Source: JAGLYZ01 sp049642725 (GTDB lineage: Bacteria > Patescibacteriota > Minisyncoccia > Minisyncoccales > JAGMDC01). Taken from it: a DNA stretch of 34,008 nucleotides. Positions 22,536 to 30,268 of this stretch are shown one piece after another (within the stretch, counting starts at the first letter, position 1; each line of letters starts with the position of its first letter). The translations under genes and the position numbers were made by a program. The stretch spans positions 1 through 34,008 of the forward strand of contig JBARPC010000003.1 of assembly GCA_049642725.1 (NCBI GenBank), read 5' to 3'. The notes below the pieces were generated by a model that was given only the letters and a program-made list of their open reading frames with translations, was not told the origin of the DNA and did not search any database.

Positions 22536-23588
22536 TTATTTCGGTGGTTCCATTTCCTCTGTTTCTATCAAGACCTCTTGAAGTTCGTCTAGCTTTTCTA
22601 AAACCATTCCTGCTCCCCTAGCCACAGCTGTTAAAGGATCATCAATAATCTTAGTAGGGATTTTTGTTTCTTTTGTAATAAGAGTGTCTAAACCTCTAAG
22701 TAATGAACCACCTCCAGCTAAGTATATTCCTTTTGACATAACATCAGCCAAAAGTTCTGGCGGCGTTTCTTCTACAGTATCCTTTATTTCATCTACAATT
22801 TGTTTTACTGATTTATCCAATGCTTTGCGAATATCTTCTTCAGAAACTGTAATTTCTTCAGGCAAGCCGGTAACTAAGTTTCTGCCCCTCATAGGCATTT
22901 CATTTTTTTCTTTTGAAGAATAAGCGGAACCAATGCCAATTTTAATTTCCTCTGCTGTTCTTTCTCCGATTAATAATTTATATTCCTCCTGGGCATAATA
23001 AATTATATCTTCATTAAGCTTGTCGCCGGCAATTCTTAAACTTTTAGCTATTACTAAACCGCCTAAAGAAATTACTGCTATTTCAGTTGTCCCGCCGCCA
23101 ATATCAACGATAAAATTTCCTCCTGCCTCCTGGACTGCCAATCTTGCTCCAATAGCAGCTGCCATTGGCTGTTCAATTAAATAAACTTTTCTTGCTCCAG
23201 CTGATTTCGCAGCATCTTGGACAGCTTTTTTTTCTACTTCAGTGACCCCGCATGGAATACCAATAATCACTCTGGGTTGAGTAATAAAACTAAGCCTGCT
23301 TTTACGAACCTTTTCAAGAAAGTATTTCAGCATTTGTTCTGTTACTTCAAAATCAGAAATTACTCCCTTTACTAAGGGCCTGCTTGCCACAATATAAGCA
23401 GGAGTTCTGCCTACCATTTTTTTTGCCTCATTTCCAATAGCTAAAATCTGACCAGTTTTCTGGTTTAAAGCAACCACTGAAGGTTCAGAGATAACGATTC
23501 CCTGGCCCCTAACATAGACCAAAGAATTAGCTGTTCCTAAATCAATGGCAATATCTTGTGATAAATATGAAAATATTTTATTAAACAC
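22536..23588 (-). CDS. mreB: Rod-shape protein MreB
   Basis: The 350-aa protein is an actin-fold ATPase that forms membrane-bound filaments guiding cell-wall synthesis. It begins with FSYLSQDIAIDLGTANSLVY (phosphate-1), then IGIPCGVTEVEKKAV, the phosphate-2 motif FIVDIGGGTTEIAVI, and GIYLAGGGSLLRGL. The amphipathic N-terminus (MFNKIFSYL) suits membrane attachment. A second copy lies 7 kb away; this one is the closer match to canonical MreB in its N-terminal extension and length. Confidence 0.94.
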   Translation of the reverse strand: MFNKIFSYLSQDIAIDLGTANSLVYVRGQGIVISEPSVVALNQKTGQILAIGNEAKKMVGRTPAYIVASRPLVKGVISDFEVTEQMLKYFLEKVRKSRLSFITQPRVIIGIPCGVTEVEKKAVQDAAKSAGARKVYLIEQPMAAAIGARLAVQEAGGNFIVDIGGGTTEIAVISLGGLVIAKSLRIAGDKLNEDIIYYAQEEYKLLIGERTAEEIKIGIGSAYSSKEKNEMPMRGRNLVTGLPEEITVSEEDIRKALDKSVKQIVDEIKDTVEETPPELLADVMSKGIYLAGGGSLLRGLDTLITKETKIPTKIIDDPLTAVARGAGMVLEKLDELQEVLIETEEMEPPK

Positions 23589-23710
23589 GATGAAAATATC
23601 TAATTTCTAATGTCTAATTCTTAAATGCCCAATGTTTAAAAGTTTTAGTTATTTGGTCATTGGTCATTTGGATTTGATTAGGAATTAGAAATTAGTAATT
23701 TGTCATTTAA
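23589..23710. repeat. AT-rich oligomer repeats between mreB and proS
   Basis: Imperfect iterations of TCTAATTTCTAA/AGAAATTAG, and of TTGGTCAT (TTTGGTCATTGGTCATTTGG), extend from the mreB start into the end of proS. Similar ATTGAAAATTGAAAATT stretches occur at gyrB-pheT and gatC-mreB borders. No gene is apparent. Confidence 0.6.
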
Positions 23711-24946
23711 AAATTGTGGTAAGAGATTTATTCTTACTAACTTGGTTTCTTGCTTGTCTCTTTTCTTAATTTCTACAGAATTACTCTTTAGTGTTCTCTC
23801 GCTTATCACGATTCTTGTGGGTATTCCAATTAAGTCAGCATCAGCGAATTTTTCGCCAGCAGATTTATTTTCCCTGTCGTCGTATAATATTTCAATCCCT
23901 TGTTTTCGTAAATTTTTATATATCTTTTCTGACTCTACGAGAACAGTTCTCGTAGTGTTTGGTAATGAGAGCAAGTGAACATCAAACGGCGCTACCTCTT
24001 TAGGCCAGATAATTCCATTTTTATCATTACAAATTTCTACTATTGTTCCCATTAAGCGGCTAGGGCCTATTCCATAACAACCCATTATTACTAGTTTCTT
24101 TGAACCATCTTTATCTGTAAATTGAAAATTAAACGGTTTGGTATATTTTGCGCCCAGTTTAAAAATATTGCCTACTTCAATAGCTTTTTCTTTTTTAAAC
24201 TCTTTTTTGCCGCATTGAGGACATTTAGGATAGTCCTTTTTAATTTCCTGGTTGATAGCTAAAGCACAATTTTGGCAAATATGGATAATATCTTCACCAG
24301 CCAAAGTTATGGTTTGAAACTCATGAGAAAATTTAGAAAAAGTACTACCAGACGCTAAAGTTAGATAAGTTTTATCTTTTAAACCCATTCTTTTTAAAAT
24401 ATCAAAATATGTTTTTTTAACCTTTTCATAATATTCATTCAAGTCCTTTACGTTTCTATGAAAAGAATAAAGGTCTTTCATATCAAATTCTCGTCCTCTT
24501 AATAATCCTGATTTTACCCTGATCTCATCTCTGAATTTTGTCTGGATTTGATAAACACAACAAGGCAAATCCTTGTAAGAAGAAACATATTTCTGGACCA
24601 CTGGAACTACCACTTCTTCATGAGTTGAACCTAAACCATACTCTTGATTAGTTTTTCCTTTAACTTTGTAAAGTTCTTCAAATGTCTTCCACCTGGCTGT
24701 TCGCTGCCAATTTGTCTTTGGAATAAGGACTGGCATTAAAATCCTTTTGCCATTTATTGCTTCTATCTCTTCAGAGATTATTGTTTGAATTTTTTGTAAA
24801 ACTAGAAATCCAAAAGGCAAAAGCGTATATACTCCAGCGCTTAATTTATCAATAAAACCAGCTCTGATTAAAAGTTTAGCGTTAACACTCTTTTCATCTT
24901 TAGGCGCTTCTCTTAATGTCTTGGTGAAAAGTTGCGATTGCCTCAT
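23678..24946 (-). CDS. proS: Prolyl-tRNA synthetase (compact form)
   Basis: The 422-aa class II synthetase lacks the ~180-residue YbaK-like editing insertion of many bacterial ProRS. Visible motifs are MRQSQLFTKTLREAPKDE, RAGFIDKLSAGVYTLLPFG, the motif 2 region QTKFRDEIRVKSGLLRGREF, a CxxC pair (HICQNC) with CPQCGKKEF that may bind zinc, and GCYGIGPSRLMGTIVE. The anticodon-binding domain contains TTRTVLVE, encoded by a 21-bp palindrome, just before IYKNLRKQGIEILYDDR, where normal ProS has no such residues. Confidence 0.95.
   Translation of the reverse strand: MRQSQLFTKTLREAPKDEKSVNAKLLIRAGFIDKLSAGVYTLLPFGFLVLQKIQTIISEEIEAINGKRILMPVLIPKTNWQRTARWKTFEELYKVKGKTNQEYGLGSTHEEVVVPVVQKYVSSYKDLPCCVYQIQTKFRDEIRVKSGLLRGREFDMKDLYSFHRNVKDLNEYYEKVKKTYFDILKRMGLKDKTYLTLASGSTFSKFSHEFQTITLAGEDIIHICQNCALAINQEIKKDYPKCPQCGKKEFKKEKAIEVGNIFKLGAKYTKPFNFQFTDKDGSKKLVIMGCYGIGPSRLMGTIVEICNDKNGIIWPKEVAPFDVHLLSLPNTTRTVLVESEKIYKNLRKQGIEILYDDRENKSAGEKFADADLIGIPTRIVISERTLKSNSVEIKKRDKQETKLVRINLLPQFLNDKLLISNS
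23935..23955. repeat. Family-A palindrome inside proS
   Basis: 10-base arms CTACGAGAAC and GTTCTCGTAG with one central base, identical to the copy in pheT at 11915-11935 and read in the same frame. Confidence 0.9.
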
Positions 24947-24951
24947 TTTTC

Positions 24952-25015
24952 TATATTATCCTAAAAACCAAAAATAATCAATGTATAAATTTAAAAAACC
25001 GAGAACTGTTCTCGG
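24952..25015. repeat. 64-bp direct repeat, copy next to proS
   Basis: Identical over 64 bases to 26605-26668. It starts 6 bases before the proS start codon and ends in a family-A palindrome (CCGAGAAC/GTTCTCGG). Confidence 0.97.
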
Positions 25016-25044
25016 TAATTTCGGTTATTTTTTCATATAAATAA

Positions 25045-25434
25045 CTATGTTATTTTATTAACAACAAATTGCGTTGTCTTATTAGCAAACTCTATCGCTT
25101 TCTGGCATTCTTTTTTCGGATAAGTAGTTATTTCCGGAGGATATCTTGTTTCGATATAAAATCTATTAAGAAAAGATGCTTCGTTTTTTAAATTACTAAA
25201 ATCATTATCTATTTTTATACAAAGATTAAGAAGATGAATTAAATCATGAATTTTTGGAAATTCGTTCTTTTTTAAAACTAAAAATCCTTTAAGAATTTTT
25301 TCTACAGCCTGATGAGAATGAAAACACAGAGAACTGCTTGGGCCATTCTCTTTATAAAGAATTTCTGCGGCCTCAAGATCTTCCTGCGCTTTAATGGCCC
25401 ATTCTTTAAATAGTCTAATGTTATTTTTTACCAT
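25045..25434 (-). CDS. HEPN-domain protein of a HEPN/MNT toxin-antitoxin pair
   Basis: The 129-aa helical protein reads KEWAIKAQEDLEAAEILYKE, then CFHSHQAVEKILKGFLVLK, KIHDLIHLLNLC and ETRYPPEITTYPKKE. These are typical of HEPN proteins paired with minimal nucleotidyltransferases. HEPN members are RNase toxins, or partners silenced by AMP addition from the MNT protein. It overlaps the MNT gene by 14 bases and lies inside the segment bounded by 64-bp direct repeats. Confidence 0.8.
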   Translation of the reverse strand: MVKNNIRLFKEWAIKAQEDLEAAEILYKENGPSSSLCFHSHQAVEKILKGFLVLKKNEFPKIHDLIHLLNLCIKIDNDFSNLKNEASFLNRFYIETRYPPEITTYPKKECQKAIEFANKTTQFVVNKIT

Positions 25435-25738
25435 AAAGCACTTTACCTTGTTGAATAATATTTCTTATAAAAAAATCTCCAAAAGATAATCGTTTTTTTA
25501 TCTCTTGGGGTGTATATACCAAAATGTCTAATGGCATAATTCTATCTAAAAGAATTCTATCAACTTTCAAATGTCGTTTTGTTCTTGGTTCATTTGTACT
25601 TTTAATAATAAATAAATCTACATCACTGTCTTTAGTTTGTCGCCCATGAGCAAAACTACCAAAAAGTATAATTTTCTCTGGTTTATATTTTTCTACAATT
25701 TGATTTACAATTTTTTTAATTTCTTTTTCTTTACTCAT
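25421..25738 (-). CDS. MNT-type minimal nucleotidyltransferase
   Basis: Starting at MSKEKEIKK gives a 105-aa protein with the signature GSFAHGRQTKDSDVDLFII (GSx10DxD), the metal site of minimal nucleotidyltransferases. The partner HEPN gene follows with overlap. The frame is open further upstream to 25828, but those codons come from a REP palindrome and an AT-rich repeat, so the shorter start is preferred. Confidence 0.85.
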   Translation of the reverse strand: MSKEKEIKKIVNQIVEKYKPEKIILFGSFAHGRQTKDSDVDLFIIKSTNEPRTKRHLKVDRILLDRIMPLDILVYTPQEIKKRLSFGDFFIRNIIQQGKVLYGKK

Positions 25739-25753
25739 ATCTATTTCTATAGT

Positions 25754-25777
25754 ATCCCAAAAAGCAAAAATAATCAA
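25754..25777. repeat. Third copy of the 24-bp repeat core
   Basis: Matches the start of the 64-bp repeats (ATCCtAAAAAcCAAAAATAA pattern plus TCAA, two differences) and is followed by a palindrome 4 bases on, as the other two copies are followed by a palindrome about 16 bases on. Confidence 0.75.
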
Positions 25778-25781
25778 CAAG

Positions 25782-25818
25782 ACAGAAAATACACAGGTCA
25801 GACCTGTGTATTTTCTGT
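25782..25818. repeat. Family-B REP palindrome, downstream of the RAYT gene
   Basis: Perfect 18-base arms (ACAGAAAATACACAGGTC and its complement) around one base. It lies immediately after, and slightly before, the RAYT stop region, between RAYT and MNT. Confidence 0.92.
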
Positions 25819-25828
25819 ATGCTCTCAA

Positions 25829-26560
25829 CTATTCTAAAAATAAACCTTTACTCACCTTTAATCCTTTATTTAATTCTGCTTTGTATAAAATCCAATTTTC
25901 CACGGACTTTCCTAACTTTTTTGAATTTCCAAAAATCTCAAAAAGTAATTCTCTTTTAGTAACTGAAGGAAAATTATTTTTGCCAATACAATCTAAATAA
26001 CTAGACCATTGATAAGATTCTAAATACTTAATTGCTTTTTGGGGATTCTTCACACCTTTTTCTTTCCATGTTTTTTCTAAAAGTTCAATTGGATTTGTAA
26101 AAACATAACAAATAACATTCATAAATTGTTTCTGAGTTTTAATATGGACTGTCTTGAAATGACCTTGGAATATAGAACCTCTTCCTTTTCTTTTGTATTT
26201 TTCATTAAAATAACCCACATAACCATCACCTAACTTTTTCATAAAAAGAGAAATGCCGTTATCTGTTAATTGTCGAACCACCAGATGATAGTGATTTGGC
26301 ATTAAACAAAATGCTAATATTTCTACTAGTAGATCCCGATTTACACAGGTCTGACCTGTGTTTTTTTGTTGTTTTTGAATCTTACGTCGGGTTATGCAAG
26401 CTCGCATATTTACCATTTTTTTATTATTTAACTCATAAAGACAAAAAATAAATCGAAAATAATCTGCGATTTCTTGAAAAAGATTTTTACCTTCTATCGC
26501 TCTATTCACAATATGATAAATTTCACCTGTAACAAATTGTGGGCGTGTCAGAGAAGACAT
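25829..26560 (-). CDS. REP-associated tyrosine transposase (RAYT, Y1/IS200-like)
   Basis: The 243-aa protein has the RAYT layout: FVTGEIYHIVNRAIEGKNLF at the start, the HUH metal motif in AFCLMPNHYHLVVRQ (H90, H92), then a GDGYVGYFNEKYKRKGRGSIFQGHFK segment carrying the nucleophilic Tyr (Y114 or Y117), and a SYQWSSY helix. RAYTs bind and mobilise REP hairpins as single strands. Here an ACACAGGTC palindrome lies inside the gene and encodes NTGQTCV (67-73), and two more flank it. The codon frame is intact, so it may still be active. Confidence 0.9.
   Translation of the reverse strand: MSSLTRPQFVTGEIYHIVNRAIEGKNLFQEIADYFRFIFCLYELNNKKMVNMRACITRRKIQKQQKNTGQTCVNRDLLVEILAFCLMPNHYHLVVRQLTDNGISLFMKKLGDGYVGYFNEKYKRKGRGSIFQGHFKTVHIKTQKQFMNVICYVFTNPIELLEKTWKEKGVKNPQKAIKYLESYQWSSYLDCIGKNNFPSVTKRELLFEIFGNSKKLGKSVENWILYKAELNKGLKVSKGLFLE
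26343..26361. repeat. Family-B REP palindrome inside the RAYT gene
   Basis: Perfect 9-base arms ACACAGGTC/GACCTGTGT around one base, translated as part of NTGQTCV without breaking the frame. Confidence 0.9.
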
Positions 26561-26576
26561 TTAAGAATTTCATAAG

Positions 26577-26603
26577 AATTACATAGGTCAGACCTGTGTA
26601 ATT
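26577..26603. repeat. Family-B REP palindrome upstream of the RAYT gene
   Basis: 13-base arms (AATTACATAGGTC against GACCTGTGTAATT) with one mismatch and one central base. It sits between the RAYT start and the 64-bp direct repeat. Confidence 0.88.
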
Positions 26604-26604
26604 T

Positions 26605-26668
26605 TATATTATCCTAAAAACCAAAAATAATCAATGTATAAATTTAAAAAACCGAGAACTGTTCTCGG
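26605..26668. repeat. 64-bp direct repeat, copy next to rseP
   Basis: Identical to 24952-25015, same orientation, 1653 bases apart. Ends in a family-A palindrome. Confidence 0.97.
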
Positions 26669-26694
26669 CTAAAATCATTATAAAAAATTGTGTT

Positions 26695-27807
26695 TTATTT
26701 AATAAAAAATTTTTGGATGTCGTTGATGGTAACAGCGATCATTAGAAAAATCAATAATAAGAAGAAAAAGACAGTGATTTTTTCTTCAACTTTTTGAGGA
26801 ACTGGTTTTCTTACAATCGCTTCAATTCCTAAAAAAACCAATTTTCCTCCGTCCAAAGCTGGAATAGGCAGAATATTAAACAAAGCCAGAGCTAAAGAAA
26901 TTACAGCTAAAAGAGTTATAACAGCAATAATTCCTGCATCTATTGTTAGTTCGGTAAAATACAGAATACCAAGCGGACCTGCCACTGAAGAGCTTAATGG
27001 CGTAATGTCTTTTTGCTGAAAAGATATTTTTATAATATGGCCAAGACCGAAAAAAGAATAATGCAGAATATTAAAGGAATGCAAAAATCCTGACGAGGAT
27101 TTTTCTAATAAGCTAGGATAGCTTATTTCAGCGATATTACCCAGGGCTACTCCTAAGGCCCCTTCTTTTTCAGGTGGATCAATGCGAGGAACTATAGTTA
27201 TATTTTTTGTTTCTTTTGTATAAAAATTTTCTAAATACAGCCCTAATTCTTTTCCTTTGTTTCCTTCTACAAACTTTATAAATTCTTCTGAGTTTTCAAA
27301 TTGCACTCCATTGGCTTTTATAATAATATCTCCTGCTTCAATGCCTTGCTCTTCTGCTGGTGAATTTTTTGCTATATTCCCTACTATGACAAAGTTTTGC
27401 TGTTTGCCAAAAGGAAACTGATAATCAAAAATTAAAGATTGGTGAGATTGAAACCCGCTAAATCCTAATAAAAAATAAAAAATAATCACTGCTAAAAGCA
27501 CATTCATTGCTACGCCGCCAATAGTTATTAGAGCCCTTACTTTAATCGGTTTATTAGAAAAACTATCAGAATCTTTGGCGGGTTTGGTGTCTATTTCGCC
27601 ATAAATTTTATTAAAACCTCCAAAAGGAATAGCTCCGATTGCATAAAGAGTGTCCCCTTTTTTCTTTTGCCAGAGCCGTGGAGGAAAACCAATGCAAAAT
27701 TCTTCTACCTTTACGCCAGTAGCCTTGGCGCAAATAAAATGGCCCAATTCGTGGACAAATATTAGAAAACTTAGTATTAAAATGAAAACAATAATAGCAA
27801 GAATCAT
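26695..27807 (-). CDS. rseP: Site-2 protease RseP-like membrane metalloprotease
   Basis: The 370-aa M50 protease cleaves membrane-embedded regulators. The first span carries the zinc motif VHELGHF (H19, E20, H23). A central PDZ domain (AKNSPAEEQGIEAGDIIIKANG) follows, and the third zinc-ligand region NILPIPALDGGKL lies near the C-terminus, with a final span. One PDZ domain is visible rather than the two of E. coli RseP. It starts 2 bases after frr, in the same transcript. Confidence 0.93.
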   Translation of the reverse strand: MILAIIVFILILSFLIFVHELGHFICAKATGVKVEEFCIGFPPRLWQKKKGDTLYAIGAIPFGGFNKIYGEIDTKPAKDSDSFSNKPIKVRALITIGGVAMNVLLAVIIFYFLLGFSGFQSHQSLIFDYQFPFGKQQNFVIVGNIAKNSPAEEQGIEAGDIIIKANGVQFENSEEFIKFVEGNKGKELGLYLENFYTKETKNITIVPRIDPPEKEGALGVALGNIAEISYPSLLEKSSSGFLHSFNILHYSFFGLGHIIKISFQQKDITPLSSSVAGPLGILYFTELTIDAGIIAVITLLAVISLALALFNILPIPALDGGKLVFLGIEAIVRKPVPQKVEEKITVFFFLLLIFLMIAVTINDIQKFFIK

Positions 27808-27809
27808 AA

Positions 27810-28367
27810 TTATACTGAAATTTCTTTTTTCTTCCTTTCTCCTATCTCTTCAATTTTTTCATTATATTTATCTATTAAATCCTGCAATTCGTCTTTTGCC
27901 CGGAATTTATCATCCTCCCTAATTTCTCCATTTTTAAACTCTTCTTGGACCTCATCCCATGCCTTCTCACGCCAATGCCTGATTGTTTTTTTTGCTTCTT
28001 CCTGCTTTTCAGAGATAAATCTTAAAAAATTTTTTCTGTATTCCTCGTTCATAGCTGGCAGACTAATACGAATTATATCTTTATCAACAATAGGAGCAGC
28101 TCCTAAAGAAGATTTAGAAATCGCTTTTTCCATTGGCTCTATGTATGATTTATCCCAGGGCTGGATAGTAATTTTTCTCGGTTCTGGCACTGATATTGCT
28201 GCTAATTGCTTCAAAGGAAGTTTCTGTCCAAAACAATCTACTATTATATCTTCTACTAAAGAAACAGAAGCACGGCCTGTCCGAACTTTAATCATTTCTC
28301 TTTCTAAAAAATCCATCGTTTTTTCCAATTCCGGTTTAATCCTATCTATAATTTCTTTGTACTTCAT
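27810..28367 (-). CDS. frr: Ribosome recycling factor
   Basis: Starting at MKYKEIIDRIK gives 185 aa, the standard length. RRF splits post-termination ribosomes with EF-G. Motifs: RTGRASVSLVEDI, LKQLAAISVPEPRKITIQPWDKS, ISKSSLGAAPIVDKDIIRI, a helical C-terminus. The open frame continues 25 codons upstream, but these are AT-rich and outside the family. Confidence 0.95.
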   Translation of the reverse strand: MKYKEIIDRIKPELEKTMDFLEREMIKVRTGRASVSLVEDIIVDCFGQKLPLKQLAAISVPEPRKITIQPWDKSYIEPMEKAISKSSLGAAPIVDKDIIRISLPAMNEEYRKNFLRFISEKQEEAKKTIRHWREKAWDEVQEEFKNGEIREDDKFRAKDELQDLIDKYNEKIEEIGERKKKEISV

Positions 28368-28444
28368 ATACTTTAATATATATTTTAATTCTACTATATA
28401 TTCCACTATACCAAAATATAAATCCCCTGACAAATTTTTCAAAA

Positions 28445-28467
28445 TTGACGAGAAATATTCTCGTTAA
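28445..28467. repeat. Family-A-like palindrome upstream of frr
   Basis: Arms ACGAGAA/TTCTCGT around a 3-base centre, extended by TT/AA after one mismatch. The centre differs from the other copies (ATA instead of CTG). Confidence 0.65.
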
Positions 28468-28540
28468 TATTAACATAGCAAAATATTAAGAGAATAACAA
28501 TAGAAATAAGAATCTCTTGTTCTACCCAAAAATATTCAAA

Positions 28541-28571
28541 AAATAAAAAATGCGACGCACCTATACGTCGC
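28541..28571 (-). terminator. Intrinsic terminator of the HAD gene
   Basis: GCGACG/CGTCGC 6-bp stem with an 8-base loop, then A and TTTTTTATTT on the minus strand, 17 bases after the stop codon. Confidence 0.8.
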
Positions 28572-28587
28572 TTTAATATTGTTTTAG

Positions 28588-29157
28588 TTATTTTCGCCTT
28601 TTCTCTATTTCGCTATAAAAATGCTTCCAAGAATATACTCGCTGTATAATGGAACTATTGATAGGACTGCGTTCGTTGTAGGGCCAAGAAAATAAGAATA
28701 AAAAAGGAACGACACCGACAAGAGATTCTACTTTATCAAGGTCGTCATCAATATAAATATCTAATCCTTGGCATGCCTCAATTTTACTATTTTTATAACC
28801 CACACTTATAACTGGAATATTTTCTATGCCTTTTTGTTTAAGCCATTCACGAGCTATATCAGAAGCAATATCCCCCCGAGAAGTGATAATTTTTATCTTG
28901 TGCCTATCTATCTGTAGTTTAGATAAATACTCCAGAACTCCTTGAACTGGCTTCATACGCAATCCCCATTCTTCTGTTTCAAATATTTGCCTACCGAGTT
29001 GATTATATTGTTCTTTTGTTAAAATCCCTGACTCAATCAAAATCTCTCTTTTAAGTATTTTTGGCGATAACTTTATTCTATAAAGATATTCTGCTGCTTG
29101 CATCAATAGTTTCTCACGGTCTATAATTACACCATCGAAATCCAAACCAATTTCCAT
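28588..29157 (-). CDS. HAD-family 5'-nucleotidase-like phosphatase (NT5C type)
   Basis: The 189-aa protein has HAD motif I IGLDFDGVI (D6, D8), motif II as ITSRGD and motif III as YIDDDLDKVE. The layout with a small helical cap and ...REWLKQKGI... resembles the 5'(3')-deoxyribonucleotidase/NT5C group, which removes phosphate from nucleotides; substrate is not certain. It stands alone with a TTGACA promoter, an AGGAG ribosome binding site and its own terminator. Confidence 0.75.
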   Translation of the reverse strand: MEIGLDFDGVIIDREKLLMQAAEYLYRIKLSPKILKREILIESGILTKEQYNQLGRQIFETEEWGLRMKPVQGVLEYLSKLQIDRHKIKIITSRGDIASDIAREWLKQKGIENIPVISVGYKNSKIEACQGLDIYIDDDLDKVESLVGVVPFLFLFSWPYNERSPINSSIIQRVYSWKHFYSEIEKRRK

Positions 29158-29223
29158 ACTACATCTTCTCCTAAATTTTTTATCTATTCGGCCCGTATTC
29201 TTTTATTGTTAAGGGCTATTTTT

Positions 29224-29252
29224 TGTTTAACAAATTATTAAAGGGTTGTCAA
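29224..29252 (-). promoter_or_regulatory. Candidate promoter of the HAD gene
   Basis: TTGACA and TAAACA separated by 17 bases, about 65 bases before the start codon, in the AT-rich gap between holB and the HAD gene. Confidence 0.5.
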
Positions 29253-29297
29253 ATTTTATTAACCGAACAGCAGTAATTGGCACTGAATTGGTAGAGT

Positions 29298-30209
29298 TTA
29301 TAAATCTAATATTATAATCTCTAAAGCTAATTTAGGATTGACATTAGTAGTAGAAATTAAAAGCTGTGTCTTAGAAATATTTTCAATAATTCTTTTTAGT
29401 TTAACCAATGAATCATTGGCTCGGGATTTAGCAGCGAGTAATAACTTTTTTCTAAAATATCTCAACCAAATATCTAATACTTCTGGTAAGTTATTATTTT
29501 TTTCAGTTAAGTTTTTAACATACTGAAAACGATAAGACAAATCTGATTTAGCAAGCTGATTAATTTCTTTTATTCTGTTTTTAAACTCTTCTAATTTCTG
29601 AGGATTTCTTATAAGGTCTATTGTTTCGCCTATTCTACCTAAAGAAAGTTCAACAATTTCTCTGGCTTTCTCATTAGAGATATTTTTTGATCTAATATAA
29701 TCCTCAATTTCTTCTTTTTTTACTGGATGAAAATTTATTCTTTGAACCCTTGATAAAATAGTTGGTAAAAGCATTTCTGGATACTCGCTTATTAAAATAA
29801 AAAGAGCATTTCCTTTTGGCTCTTCCAGAGTTTTTAAAAAAGAATTTTGCGCTTCTTGAGTCATGGAATGAGCTTTATCTATAATTGCTATCTTAAATGA
29901 AGATAAAGAAGGATAAAGAGAAAAATAATTCTCCATTTTTCTTATTTGACTAATTCTAATTTCTTTTTCTGCTTTTATTAATAAAAAATCAGGATAGACT
30001 TCTTTTTCAACATCTTTGCAGGACCGGCAAGCTTGACACGGTTTAAGAGAAGATTTTTTTGCTTCGCAGTTTAAAAATTTAACAAATTCAACAGCCAGGG
30101 TTTTTTTCCCAATATGTTCTGGACCGGAAAATAAATAAGCATGAGAAAGCTTTTTTATCTCATAACAATTTTTTAAAAACTGCCACTGTTTTTGATGACC
30201 AATCAACAT
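29298..30209 (-). CDS. holB: DNA polymerase III delta' subunit
   Basis: Clamp-loader subunit of 303 aa. It has IGHQKQWQFLKN, HAYLFSGPEHIGKKTLA (Walker A-like), a zinc module C-x9-10-CQACRSC, IDKAHSMTQEAQNSFLKTLEEP and SRVQRI. The SRC-like sensor is SRV here. A DnaX (tau/gamma) protein would be longer and have a stronger Walker A, so delta' is preferred. Confidence 0.85.
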   Translation of the reverse strand: MLIGHQKQWQFLKNCYEIKKLSHAYLFSGPEHIGKKTLAVEFVKFLNCEAKKSSLKPCQACRSCKDVEKEVYPDFLLIKAEKEIRISQIRKMENYFSLYPSLSSFKIAIIDKAHSMTQEAQNSFLKTLEEPKGNALFILISEYPEMLLPTILSRVQRINFHPVKKEEIEDYIRSKNISNEKAREIVELSLGRIGETIDLIRNPQKLEEFKNRIKEINQLAKSDLSYRFQYVKNLTEKNNNLPEVLDIWLRYFRKKLLLAAKSRANDSLVKLKRIIENISKTQLLISTTNVNPKLALEIIILDL

Positions 30210-30268
30210 AAATTAAAAACTTAATGCGAAGAAAACAGATTTTTCAAAGCTGTAAATTTAGTTCTTTA

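Noticed and set aside
25739..25828. N-terminal extension of the MNT nucleotidyltransferase
   Set aside because: The extra residues come from a REP palindrome and an AT-rich repeat; the MSKEKE start fits the family.
28368..28442. N-terminal extension of ribosome recycling factor
   Set aside because: RRF starts at about this Met in other bacteria and the shorter form is exactly 185 aa.
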